Part shown: piece by piece, positions 1 to 6,607 of the stretch
How the letters are laid out: each line of letters begins with the position of its first letter
How positions within the stretch are numbered: the first letter of the stretch is position 1
Assembly (NCBI GenBank): GCA_964568795.1
Contig: CAZMRQ010000025.1
Coordinates: 1 to 21,583 of the forward strand
Length of the DNA stretch: 21,583 nucleotides
Reading direction: 5' to 3'
Origin: CAZMRQ01 sp964568795
GTDB lineage: Bacteria > Pseudomonadota > Gammaproteobacteria > Comchoanobacterales > Comchoanobacteraceae
The notes under the pieces: generated by a model
What the model was told of the DNA's origin: nothing
The model's database searches: none
The model's input: only the letters and a program-made list of their open reading frames with translations
Program-made: the position numbers and the translations under genes

Positions 1-1
1 A

Positions 2-115
2 GAGTATAGGAACATATACAACACAGAAAGGCCACATGAAGGGTTAAATAGGGTGGCACCAATGGCGTATTATGATAGTATTAAGAGTGAGGCCTTTTTG
101 TCTCAAAACATCTGA
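2..115 (+). mobile_element. C-terminal end of an IS transposase (integrase-type DDE), cut by the window edge
   Basis: Frame 2 is open from the left edge to a TGA at 113-115 and gives 37 residues containing IYNTERPHEGLNRVAPMAYY. The Y-N-x-x-R-P-H-x-x-L-x-x-x-(T/A)-P pattern followed by aromatic residues is the hallmark of the C-terminal end of integrase-core transposases of the IS3/IS481 type. The catalytic DDE residues would lie upstream, outside the window, so I cannot say whether the element is intact. I could not define a terminal inverted repeat or target duplication in the 96 bases between this stop and rpmF. In many gammaproteobacteria yceD precedes rpmF; here the element occupies that place. 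The motif is strong, but the fragment is short and the IS family is not certain. Confidence 0.72.
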
Positions 116-130
116 ACCCATACAGTTGTA

Positions 131-159
131 TTGACAAATAGTAAAAAAGTATATAAATT
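131..159 (+). promoter_or_regulatory. Candidate sigma-70 promoter for rpmF-plsX
   Basis: A perfect TTGACA at 131-136 is followed 17 bases later by TAAATT at 154-159 (4 of 6 matches). TATAAA at 152-157 fits better but at 15-base spacing. The site lies between the transposase stop and rpmF, so the promoter may be at or near the end of the insertion element. This is a sequence match only. Confidence 0.42.
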
Positions 160-211
160 GCTTAGGATATTAAATGACATATTCTAACAAACAATTTCCG
201 GAGATAAGACT

Positions 212-427
212 ATGGCCGTGCCAAAAAGTAAAATTTCTCGTTCTAAGAGAGGGATGAGAAGAGGTGCTAAACAATTATTTAAACCTAGGTTGTTAACTAC
301 TGATCCAGAAACTGGGGAAGCTCATCGTAGGCATCATATTTCAGCCAGCGGCTATTATAAAGGCAAACAAATGATACAAGTTGCCATTGCAGAGCCAAAA
401 TCTGAAAAGACAGGTCATGAAGAGTGA
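212..427 (+). CDS. rpmF: Large ribosomal subunit protein bL32
   Basis: This 71-residue basic protein is bL32 of the 50S subunit. The N-terminus MAVPKSKISRSKRGMRR is the family signature. The HRRHHISASGYYKGKQMI segment matches the E. coli type (HHITADGYYRGRKVI) rather than forms with two CxxC zinc pairs; no cysteine is present, so it is the zinc-independent version. It is about 14 residues longer than E. coli L32 because of a polar tail ending GHEE. A GGAG at about 200-203 precedes the ATG. Its last 11 bases overlap plsX, the usual rpmF-plsX pairing of ribosome and phospholipid genes. Confidence 0.96.
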   Translation: MAVPKSKISRSKRGMRRGAKQLFKPRLLTTDPETGEAHRRHHISASGYYKGKQMIQVAIAEPKSEKTGHEE

Positions 428-1433
428 TATCAATATTGCAGTTGATGTAGATACAGGCGATATTTCACAGAGTGACATCTTAATAAGTTGCAGGAGATTT
501 CTTGAGGGTTCAAGTAGTTCTCTAATACTTTGTGGAGACAGCGATATCATCAATAAGAATATTGACGATTGGGGCCGACTTAAGGATCAAGTTCAAGTCA
601 TTCATGCGAATGAGTCACTGACAATGGATATGTCTCCTTCCCATGCTTTGCGAAGGCTAAAATCATCGAGCATGCACCATTGTTTGCGTTTAGTCAAAGA
701 GGGTAAGGCTCATGCAGCTGTGTCAGCTGGCAATACTGGGGCCTTAGTTGCGATAGCCACATTCTCTTTGGGGTATTTCCAGTCTGTACGTCGTCCGGCA
801 ATATGCACACAATTGCCCACTCGATCTGGCCCTCTTTTGATGCTAGATCTTGGTGCTTGTGTGGATTGTAAGCCAGAGGACTTGCTTGTGTTTGCTCTGC
901 TTGCACAAGAACTAGCTAAAGCTATAGGTTATAAGTCACAGTCTTGTGCTCTATTGAATGTTGGCCATGAACAAATGAAAGGGAATAGTCTAGTAAAAGA
1001 GGCATGCAAATTACTTGAGAGGTATGTTGCTGACTTTGTAGGAAACGTGGAGCCAACGCAATTATTTTCTCGTCCAGCAGATATTATAGTCACTGATGGA
1101 TTTAGTGGGAATCTAGTGCTTAAGTCACTTGAAGCAACTATGAAGTACGCTATGTCCTTGGTTAAGGAATCAATTTCTAAAAGTGTGTTATTAACGCTAT
1201 TGTCACCGTTTATTAAGTCTCGGTTTAAGAGAACATTTTCTCATGTGCATCCTGACAACTATAATGGAGCAGTCCTTCTTGGCCTAAGAGGCATTGTTGT
1301 CAAAAGCCATGGCATGACATCTGTGAATGGTTTTCTTTATGCCATATCAGAGGCTGAACAGTTGATCAAGCATGATTTCTTGTCTCGTACTGAAAAAGTT
1401 CTGTGCCAGTTTGAACAATCACAAGTTGTTTGA
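417..1433 (+). CDS. plsX: Phosphate acyltransferase PlsX (acyl-ACP:phosphate)
   Basis: PlsX converts acyl-ACP and phosphate to acyl-phosphate, the acyl donor for PlsY in membrane phospholipid synthesis. The 338-residue product has SAGNTGAL, DLGACVDCKPEDLL, LLNVGHEQMKGNSLVKEA, a DGFSGNLVLK segment and YNGAVLLGLRGIVVKSHG, all at family positions. I chose the ATG at 417 because MKSDINIAVDV aligns with the family N-terminus; an ATG at 381 would only extend the protein further into rpmF. The overlap with rpmF is 11 bases, suggesting translational coupling. Oddly, the near-invariant D-x-M-G-G-D motif near the N-terminus reads DVDTGD (residues 10-15), and the following FGP is also absent. The rest of the protein is well conserved, so identity is secure, but activity could be altered. 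Confidence 0.93.
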   Translation: MKSDINIAVDVDTGDISQSDILISCRRFLEGSSSSLILCGDSDIINKNIDDWGRLKDQVQVIHANESLTMDMSPSHALRRLKSSSMHHCLRLVKEGKAHAAVSAGNTGALVAIATFSLGYFQSVRRPAICTQLPTRSGPLLMLDLGACVDCKPEDLLVFALLAQELAKAIGYKSQSCALLNVGHEQMKGNSLVKEACKLLERYVADFVGNVEPTQLFSRPADIIVTDGFSGNLVLKSLEATMKYAMSLVKESISKSVLLTLLSPFIKSRFKRTFSHVHPDNYNGAVLLGLRGIVVKSHGMTSVNGFLYAISEAEQLIKHDFLSRTEKVLCQFEQSQVV

Positions 1434-1487
1434 CTCATGCTAGGATGATGCACTCAATTTGTCACATTCTGTGGACTAACGTCATTG

Positions 1488-1515
1488 TTGTTTATCACAG
1501 CAGATAAAGTATAAG
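1488..1515 (+). promoter_or_regulatory. Weak candidate promoter for fabG
   Basis: TATAAG at 1510-1515 (5 of 6 matches to the -10 box) lies 16 bases after TTGTTT at 1488-1493, a poor -35. It falls in the 150-base gap between plsX and fabG, where fabH and fabD would normally be. No terminator hairpin is visible in that gap, so read-through from plsX is also possible. Confidence 0.27.
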
Positions 1516-1583
1516 ATGCTATTGACCCGAGTGGTATTTGTGATCAATGCACGGGGGCAGAGGTTAATTAAAGGAGATAGTGA

Positions 1584-2318
1584 ATGGAAAGAGTTGAAAA
1601 TAAAAAACGTGTTCTTATTACTGGGGGGAGCAGAGGTATCGGTTGGGCTACAGCAAAAGCACTGAGTCAGGAATATAGAGTGGCTGTCACAGCTACTTCA
1701 CTACAAAGTCTGACCCATCTAAGTCAATACCCTCTGATATCGGGGATTGCCTATGAATTTGGTCATCAAACAGATATGCCGTCATTATGGCAACATGCCA
1801 CTGATCTGCTTGAGGGCGAGCCAGATATTCTTATTAATAATGCTGCTATGACAGATGACACATTAATGATTCGAATGAAGCATGATAGCTGGCAAAAAGT
1901 CATTGATGTGAATTTGACCGCAGTATTTAAGCTATCTCAGTTAGCTGTCAAATCAATGATGAAAAAGCGTTGGGGAAGAGTCATTAACATGTCATCTGTT
2001 GTGGCACAATGTGGTAATGTGGGTCAGGCCAATTACATTGCTGCTAAGGCAGGGATAGAAGGGTTGACTAAAGCCATGGCCCTTGAAACAGCAAAAAGAG
2101 GCATCACAGTGAATGCAGTATCCCCTGGTTTTATTGCTACAAAAATGACTGAAGGACTAGGCGATGAGTTGATAAGTCAAATTATTCAAAAAATACCTAT
2201 GGGCCGTGTGGGACAAGTTAATGATGTTGTGGGGTTGATTGAATATTTAATTTCAGAGAATGCAAGTTATATGACTGGACAGGTCTTGCATGTTAATGGA
2301 GGCCTTCACTTAGCATAG
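1584..2318 (+). CDS. fabG: 3-oxoacyl-[ACP] reductase FabG
   Basis: FabG reduces 3-oxoacyl-ACP to 3-hydroxyacyl-ACP with NADPH, the first reduction in each cycle of type II fatty-acid synthesis. The 244-residue length equals that of E. coli FabG. The short-chain dehydrogenase features are complete: TGGSRGIG nucleotide-binding loop at residues 13-20, NNAA at 85-88, N110, catalytic S138, and Y151-x3-K155. PGFIATKMT (181-189) and the C-terminal tail VLHVNGGLHLA are typical of FabG rather than of general dehydrogenases. AAGGAG at about 1571-1576 fits the ATG at 1584. Upstream neighbours expected here (fabH, fabD) are missing; acpP and fabF follow as usual. Confidence 0.96.
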   Translation: MERVENKKRVLITGGSRGIGWATAKALSQEYRVAVTATSLQSLTHLSQYPLISGIAYEFGHQTDMPSLWQHATDLLEGEPDILINNAAMTDDTLMIRMKHDSWQKVIDVNLTAVFKLSQLAVKSMMKKRWGRVINMSSVVAQCGNVGQANYIAAKAGIEGLTKAMALETAKRGITVNAVSPGFIATKMTEGLGDELISQIIQKIPMGRVGQVNDVVGLIEYLISENASYMTGQVLHVNGGLHLA

Positions 2319-2342
2319 TTTTATAATCTGATACAAAAACTC

Positions 2343-2371
2343 TTGGCAAAATATTCATAATAGATTATCAT
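2343..2371 (+). promoter_or_regulatory. Candidate sigma-70 promoter for acpP
   Basis: TTGGCA (2343-2348) and TATCAT (2366-2371) each match consensus at 5 of 6 positions and are separated by exactly 17 bases. The predicted transcript start is near 2378, shortly before the GGGGGAG ribosome site at 2390-2396. A dedicated acpP promoter makes sense because ACP is needed in large excess over the enzymes around it. Confidence 0.55.
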
Positions 2372-2402
2372 GCCGATATTAAATGATATGGGGGAGACTA
2401 TA

Positions 2403-2651
2403 ATGACTGATCATAGCGATAAAATTAAACAAGTAATTATTGAACGTTTAGAACTCACCGAAGATGAGTTGACACTTGATTCAGATATTCAGAAAGATCT
2501 TGGCGCTGACTCGCTGAGTGTTGTAGAACTCATCATGGAGCTTGAGGATGCATTTAATATTGAGATACCTGATGAAGAGGCAGAGAAATTGCGTACTATT
2601 CGCGATGTAGTCGAATACGTTGATGCAAAGTTATCTGAGAGCAACGTTTAG
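2403..2651 (+). CDS. acpP: Acyl carrier protein
   Basis: This small acidic protein (82 residues) carries growing acyl chains on a 4'-phosphopantetheine arm. The attachment motif GADSLSVVEL has the acceptor serine at residue 37, and the helix 2 and 3 sequence (ELEDAFNIEIPDEEAE) is highly conserved. I start it at the ATG at 2403, which follows GGGGGAG at 2390-2396 and gives the normal N-terminus MTDHSDKIKQ. An in-frame ATG at 2370 would add 11 residues but has no ribosome site and overlaps the predicted -10 box. fabF starts 8 bases after the stop. Confidence 0.97.
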   Translation: MTDHSDKIKQVIIERLELTEDELTLDSDIQKDLGADSLSVVELIMELEDAFNIEIPDEEAEKLRTIRDVVEYVDAKLSESNV

Positions 2652-2659
2652 GTGATGAT

Positions 2660-3898
2660 TTGCTTCAACGTGTTGTCATTACAGGACTAGGAACTGTTAA
2701 TCCTTTAGCAACTAATGTTGAGGATACTTGGGATGCTATTGCAAATGGTCGATCTGGTATAAAACCTTATTATTCTAATGTTCGTGATATTGATATTTCA
2801 GTTGCAGGGACATTGGCAGAAGACACGCTTGAATACAGTCTTCTCTCGACACATGAAAAAAAACAGTATGATCACTTTATCCATTATGGTATTTTTGCTG
2901 CTGAGCAAGCTGTGAAGGATTCTGGTATCGATTTTTCAATCATAGACCCTTACAAAGTTGGTGTGATGATGTCCTCAGGTGTGGGTGGGCTTGAGTTTCT
3001 TGATAGTAATATAACAAAGCTACGAACTAGAGGCGCTCGACGGGTGTCTCCCTATTTGATTCCAGGTATGATTATCAATATGCTTTCTGGGGCTATTTCA
3101 TTACGTTATGGTGTAAAAGGTTTGAGCTACAGTGTTGTGTCAGCTTGTAGTTCCTCAGCTCATGCTATAGCAACAGCTGCTCGTCATATACAGTTTGGTG
3201 ATGCAGATATGATTATCGTTGGCGGTGCTGAAAAAGCTATTACCGATATAGGTATAAGTGGGTTTTCTGCTTTGCGTGCTTTGTCTAAGTCCGATGATCC
3301 GCTAACAGCTTCGCGCCCTTGGGACAAAGACCGGGATGGATTTGTCATGTCAGATGGTTCTGCAGCCTTAATTTTAGAGAGTGAATCGCATGCTCGCAAG
3401 CGAGGTGCTCATATCTATGCGGAGTGCTCCGGTATTGGATTGAGTTCCGATGCGTATCATATCGTGAAACCAGATGTTTCTTGCCAAGGGGCAAGGCACT
3501 GTATGACTATGGCCTTAAAGTCAGCTGGAATCGAGCTAGGTGAAGTTGATTATATTAATGCACATGCTACATCAACACGTTTGGGCGATCCGGTCGAACC
3601 TGTTGCTGTAGAGTCGATTGATAAAGATGCTGCTAGAAGGGTTGCTATGTCATCGACGAAGTCAATGCATGGGCATCTTTTAGGTGCAACTGCTGCTCTT
3701 GAGGCACTCATCACTATTAAATCAATTGAGAAGAATATTGTGCCACCAACGATCAACTGTATTGAACCAGATTTTAATACTGTTATCAATTTAGTACAAA
3801 ACCAGGCACAAGAGAGAAAAGTTGATTTAGCAATGACTAATTCTTTTGGTTTTGGTGGCACAAATGTTTCAATTGTATTGAGGAGTTATAATGAATAG
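2660..3898 (+). CDS. fabF: 3-oxoacyl-[ACP] synthase II FabF (TTG start)
   Basis: FabF extends acyl-ACP by condensing it with malonyl-ACP. The 412-residue protein has the full thiolase-fold triad: C163 (in SACSSSAHAI), H302 (HATSTRLGDP) and H337 (STKSMHGHLLGA). The NSFGFGGTN glycine-rich loop is at 394-402. The reading frame opens only at TTG 2660, preceded by AGGTGA right after the acpP stop; there is no in-frame ATG that would keep the N-terminal beta strand RVVITGLG. The active-site serine run replaces the more common CATGAHAI of FabF, so a broader KAS I/II role is possible. With fabH absent from this locus, initiation must come from elsewhere or from this enzyme. Confidence 0.93.
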   Translation: MLQRVVITGLGTVNPLATNVEDTWDAIANGRSGIKPYYSNVRDIDISVAGTLAEDTLEYSLLSTHEKKQYDHFIHYGIFAAEQAVKDSGIDFSIIDPYKVGVMMSSGVGGLEFLDSNITKLRTRGARRVSPYLIPGMIINMLSGAISLRYGVKGLSYSVVSACSSSAHAIATAARHIQFGDADMIIVGGAEKAITDIGISGFSALRALSKSDDPLTASRPWDKDRDGFVMSDGSAALILESESHARKRGAHIYAECSGIGLSSDAYHIVKPDVSCQGARHCMTMALKSAGIELGEVDYINAHATSTRLGDPVEPVAVESIDKDAARRVAMSSTKSMHGHLLGATAALEALITIKSIEKNIVPPTINCIEPDFNTVINLVQNQAQERKVDLAMTNSFGFGGTNVSIVLRSYNE

Positions 3899-4877
3899 GT
3901 TAAGAATGACCACTTGTTTCTTACTTCTGACCCTGTTTACATCAGGTGCTATAGTCATATTGTTTTTTAGCATTGGCTATTTCACCGATTATACAACAAA
4001 TAATTCTGAGACAACTGTCATTGACATCAGTAAAGGATCAACAGCTCAGTCATTGGCCATACAGCTTGAGAACAGTCGCATTATCAGTCATCCATTTTCT
4101 TTTAGAGCAAGGCTTATGATCAAGGGGCTCGATAAAAGAATTAATCACGGTGAGTTTCAAGTTAATGCGCATATGGAAATCAAAGATTTGATTAGAAATA
4201 TAACTCATGCTAGAAATCTTCAACATCCTTTCACAATTATTCCTGGCGAGCGTTGGGACTTAATACGTCATAAAATTTTAAAAACTACAATGAAGCCGCT
4301 TACTGAGGGTGAGTCTAGGAAATTACAAGGACAGGCAGTGAGCCTAGAAGGTCTTTTTTCACCTAATACTTATTACTATACCAAAGGTCAACCAGTTTAT
4401 GAGATACTAAAAATTGCCAAGTTGAAACAGATGGATGTTTTATACTCAGTTTGGCATAATAGGGCATCGAATCTATTGTATACATCACCAACTAGTATCT
4501 TGGTTGTGGCTTCTTTGCTTGAAAAAGAAACTCATGATATTAAAGAACTATATAAAATATCGCGCGTTATACATAATCGTCTAAATGCAAGGATGTTACT
4601 GCAGATTGATGCGGCAGCTATATATGCTAATATTCGACAAAATAAACTGAACTCAGAAAAGGGGCTCACTACTAAGCACATACAGACGGTCGATCCCTAT
4701 AACACTTATAGATATTTAGGCCTTCCGCCAGGACCAATTTGTATGGTGTCTGAACAGGCTATACATGCTGCTGCACATCCAGAGGAAGGGAGTTGGTATT
4801 ACTATAGAACAGTCGATGGGAAGCAACATGTTTTTTCAAATAGGTTCACAGAACATTTAAAAGTAGGTAGTAAATAA
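3891..4877 (+). CDS. mltG: Endolytic murein transglycosylase MltG (YceG family)
   Basis: MltG cleaves nascent peptidoglycan strands in the inner membrane and is thought to terminate glycan synthesis. The 328-residue protein begins with a short basic stretch and one hydrophobic membrane helix (about residues 8-31), followed by a periplasmic part. The catalytic region is clear: ASLLEKETHD has the general-acid glutamate at E211, and IHNRL (227-231), the LQID region and YNTYRYLGLPPGPI (270-283) are family signatures. EGLFSPNTYYY (153-163) matches the EGYLFPDTY motif. It starts on AGGAG-N5-ATG and overlaps fabF by 8 bases. In E. coli pabC lies between fabF and yceG; it is missing here. Confidence 0.92.
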   Translation: MNRLRMTTCFLLLTLFTSGAIVILFFSIGYFTDYTTNNSETTVIDISKGSTAQSLAIQLENSRIISHPFSFRARLMIKGLDKRINHGEFQVNAHMEIKDLIRNITHARNLQHPFTIIPGERWDLIRHKILKTTMKPLTEGESRKLQGQAVSLEGLFSPNTYYYTKGQPVYEILKIAKLKQMDVLYSVWHNRASNLLYTSPTSILVVASLLEKETHDIKELYKISRVIHNRLNARMLLQIDAAAIYANIRQNKLNSEKGLTTKHIQTVDPYNTYRYLGLPPGPICMVSEQAIHAAAHPEEGSWYYYRTVDGKQHVFSNRFTEHLKVGSK

Positions 4878-4878
4878 A

Positions 4879-5517
4879 ATGGATTATCAAGGTCAATTCA
4901 TCAGTTTTGAAGGTGTTGAAGGAGTAGGTAAGTCAACAGTAATTCGTCATATCTATCAGTGGTTAAAAAGTCATAATATTCCTGTTGTTAAGACGCGTGA
5001 GCCTGGAGGTACGACAGTAGCTAATAAAGTACGGAAATTGCTGTTGGAAAATAGCCGAGAGAAATTAACTATTCCTTCAGAAGTTTTGTTAATGTTTGCA
5101 TCGCGTTCCCAGCATGTCGAGCGCTATATTAGGCCACATCTTGCTCGTGGAACTTGGGTGCTTACTGATAGATTTGTTGATTCGAGTTATGCTTATCAAG
5201 CAGGAGGCCGAAATGTGCCAGATCATATCATCGAGTGTTTAGATCAATGGGTTTGCAAACAATGCCAGCCGGATAGAGTATTTATTCTTGATTTATCAAT
5301 TGAAGCTTCACGACGTCGTATTAAGAATCGCTCACCAGATCGAATCGAGAGTGAACACGATCAGTTCTTTAGTCTTGTTAGGAAAGCATTCCTAGATCGT
5401 GCATCACAAAACAAAGACCGTATGTGTGTTATTGATGCTGATAGAAAACTGTCTTGTGTTATAGAGGAAGTGAAAAATCATCTTTCAGGGTATATCAATG
5501 TTAACAAAGATAGTTAA
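4879..5517 (+). CDS. tmk: Thymidylate kinase
   Basis: Tmk phosphorylates dTMP to dTDP for DNA synthesis. The 212-residue protein has the P-loop GVEGVGKST at residues 12-20, REPGGT at 40-45, DRF at 97-99 followed by SSYAYQAGGR, and an arginine-rich lid segment with DRIES near 154-158, as in the E. coli-type enzyme. It begins one base after the mltG stop (the -TAA-A-ATG- junction) with only a weak AGGTAG ribosome site inside the mltG end, and overlaps holB by 20 bases. The mltG-tmk-holB order is the standard gammaproteobacterial one. Confidence 0.96.
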   Translation: MDYQGQFISFEGVEGVGKSTVIRHIYQWLKSHNIPVVKTREPGGTTVANKVRKLLLENSREKLTIPSEVLLMFASRSQHVERYIRPHLARGTWVLTDRFVDSSYAYQAGGRNVPDHIIECLDQWVCKQCQPDRVFILDLSIEASRRRIKNRSPDRIESEHDQFFSLVRKAFLDRASQNKDRMCVIDADRKLSCVIEEVKNHLSGYINVNKDS

Positions 5518-6268
5518 GCTTGCAGAACAGATACATTCAGGCCAAGTAGGTCAATGCTGGATATGTCATGGTCTACTCCCTTGTGAGCAAATTCGACAAT
5601 TTGCTGAGGCAGTATTTTGTCCTGAGCGCTGTGGTGTCTGCCAATCATGTCAGTTATTTCAGATGGGAGAGCACCCTGATTATCATCTGTTAGAGCCAGC
5701 TGAAAATCAGGGGATACATATCGACTCTGTTAGAAGCATGATTTCATCTGTGAAAAAACAGTCCTATACATCAAGGCACCTTGTAGTCATTTCACAAGCT
5801 CAGCTCCTAAATGATGCATCATGTCATGCACTGTTGAAAACATTAGAAGAAAGTCAATTTGTATGGTTTATATTGTTTGTCAATAATGTAGACGAAGTGC
5901 TTCCAACGATAAGGAGTCGGTGTCAGATCATCTCACAAGATGACGCGGAAGCCATCGATGTGAAACAAATAGAATTATTTGAGAATGGGATAAATCAAAG
6001 TCCCTCATCCTGCATTAAGCTCTGGTCTAAGCACAATCTAACACCCGAGCAGGTTCTCTCATGCGCACTCTATTGGTGTAAAATGCAGTATATGAAGCAA
6101 CCTTCTAGGCATCAATGGTGTGATTTATTTGATAAGTTAGTGCATTGGCAAAAATTACATCAACAAAAAAACAATATGACTTATGAATTGATGTTAGAGA
6201 GAATTATTCACGGCTGTTTGTCTATGTTGTACATTTGTCAGTTAGATGCACTTGAAAAAAAAGCATAA
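5498..6268 (+). CDS. holB: DNA polymerase III delta-prime subunit
   Basis: HolB is the stator subunit of the clamp loader that places the beta clamp on DNA. The 256-residue protein is somewhat shorter than E. coli HolB. It has the four zinc-binding cysteines at 41, 45, 48 and 51 (C-x3-C-x2-C-x2-C), the HPDYHLLEP segment, LLKTLEE at 112-118, and the SRC arginine-finger motif at 140-142 in PTIRSRCQ. The N-terminal nucleotide-binding loop is degenerate (WICHGLLPCEQ in place of a P-loop), as expected for delta-prime, which does not hydrolyse ATP. The C-terminal collar region is poorly conserved. Its last codons contain the -35 element of the groES heat-shock promoter. Confidence 0.9.
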   Translation: MLTKIVKLAEQIHSGQVGQCWICHGLLPCEQIRQFAEAVFCPERCGVCQSCQLFQMGEHPDYHLLEPAENQGIHIDSVRSMISSVKKQSYTSRHLVVISQAQLLNDASCHALLKTLEESQFVWFILFVNNVDEVLPTIRSRCQIISQDDAEAIDVKQIELFENGINQSPSSCIKLWSKHNLTPEQVLSCALYWCKMQYMKQPSRHQWCDLFDKLVHWQKLHQQKNNMTYELMLERIIHGCLSMLYICQLDALEKKA

Positions 6269-6278
6269 GCCCCTATAT
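6251..6278 (+). promoter_or_regulatory. Sigma-32 (RpoH) type heat-shock promoter of groESL
   Basis: CTTGAA at 6251-6256 is followed after 13 bases by CCCCTATAT at 6270-6278. This closely matches the RpoH consensus (CTTGAA, 13-14 bases, CCCCATnT) and has the same spacing as the E. coli groE promoter as I recall it. The -35 lies inside the last codons of holB and the -10 starts 2 bases after its stop. No CIRCE inverted repeat is present, so control appears to be by sigma-32 rather than HrcA. Confidence 0.78.
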
Positions 6279-6308
6279 TGGTATTACCTATTAACTTTGG
6301 AGTTCATC

Positions 6309-6593
6309 ATGAATTTAAAACCGTTGGGAGCAAGACTAATAGTCGAGACTCAGGACGAAACAATAACTGAAAGTGGTATAGTTATTCCTGATACAGCAGA
6401 AAAAGATCGTCCACAACAAGGCAAAGTACTTGCAGTTGGCACAGATCGTTCTGGTGACAAAGAAAGATTACTAGATGTAGTTGTCGGAGATCGAATATTA
6501 TTTGGCAAATATTCAGGTACTGAAATTAAATTTACAGGTGAAAGCTTTCTTATTCTTAAAGAAGAGGATGTTTTGGCTGTTATTGAAGAATAG
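6309..6593 (+). CDS. groS: Co-chaperonin GroES
   Basis: GroES caps the GroEL cylinder during ATP-driven folding. The 94-residue protein begins MNLKPLGARLIVE and contains the mobile loop (TESGIVIPDTAEKDRPQQGKV), with the hydrophobic IVI tripeptide that binds GroEL, and the closing FTGESFLILKEEDVLAVIEE. The ATG at 6309 is preceded by GGAG at 6299-6302. An in-frame ATG at 6246 lies inside holB and upstream of the predicted transcript start, so it is not used. groEL follows after 14 bases. Confidence 0.96.
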   Translation: MNLKPLGARLIVETQDETITESGIVIPDTAEKDRPQQGKVLAVGTDRSGDKERLLDVVVGDRILFGKYSGTEIKFTGESFLILKEEDVLAVIEE

Positions 6594-6607
6594 AGGAGAT
6601 TATTAAA

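Noticed and set aside
116..211. Terminal inverted repeat and target duplication of the insertion element
   Set aside because: The other end of the element is outside the window, so no repeat can be defined.
381..416. Upstream ATG extending plsX by 12 residues into rpmF
   Set aside because: The added residues do not match the family N-terminus and lie wholly inside rpmF; ATG 417 gives the expected start.
2370..2402. Upstream ATG extending acpP by 11 residues
   Set aside because: It overlaps the predicted -10 box and has no ribosome site, whereas ATG 2403 follows GGGGGAG and gives a standard ACP N-terminus.
6246..6308. Upstream ATG extending groES by 21 residues
   Set aside because: It lies within holB and before the predicted sigma-32 transcript start; ATG 6309 has GGAG and the canonical N-terminus.
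6269..6308. Possible CIRCE (HrcA) operator before groES
   Set aside because: No TTAGCACTC-type inverted repeat is present; the region instead fits a sigma-32 promoter.
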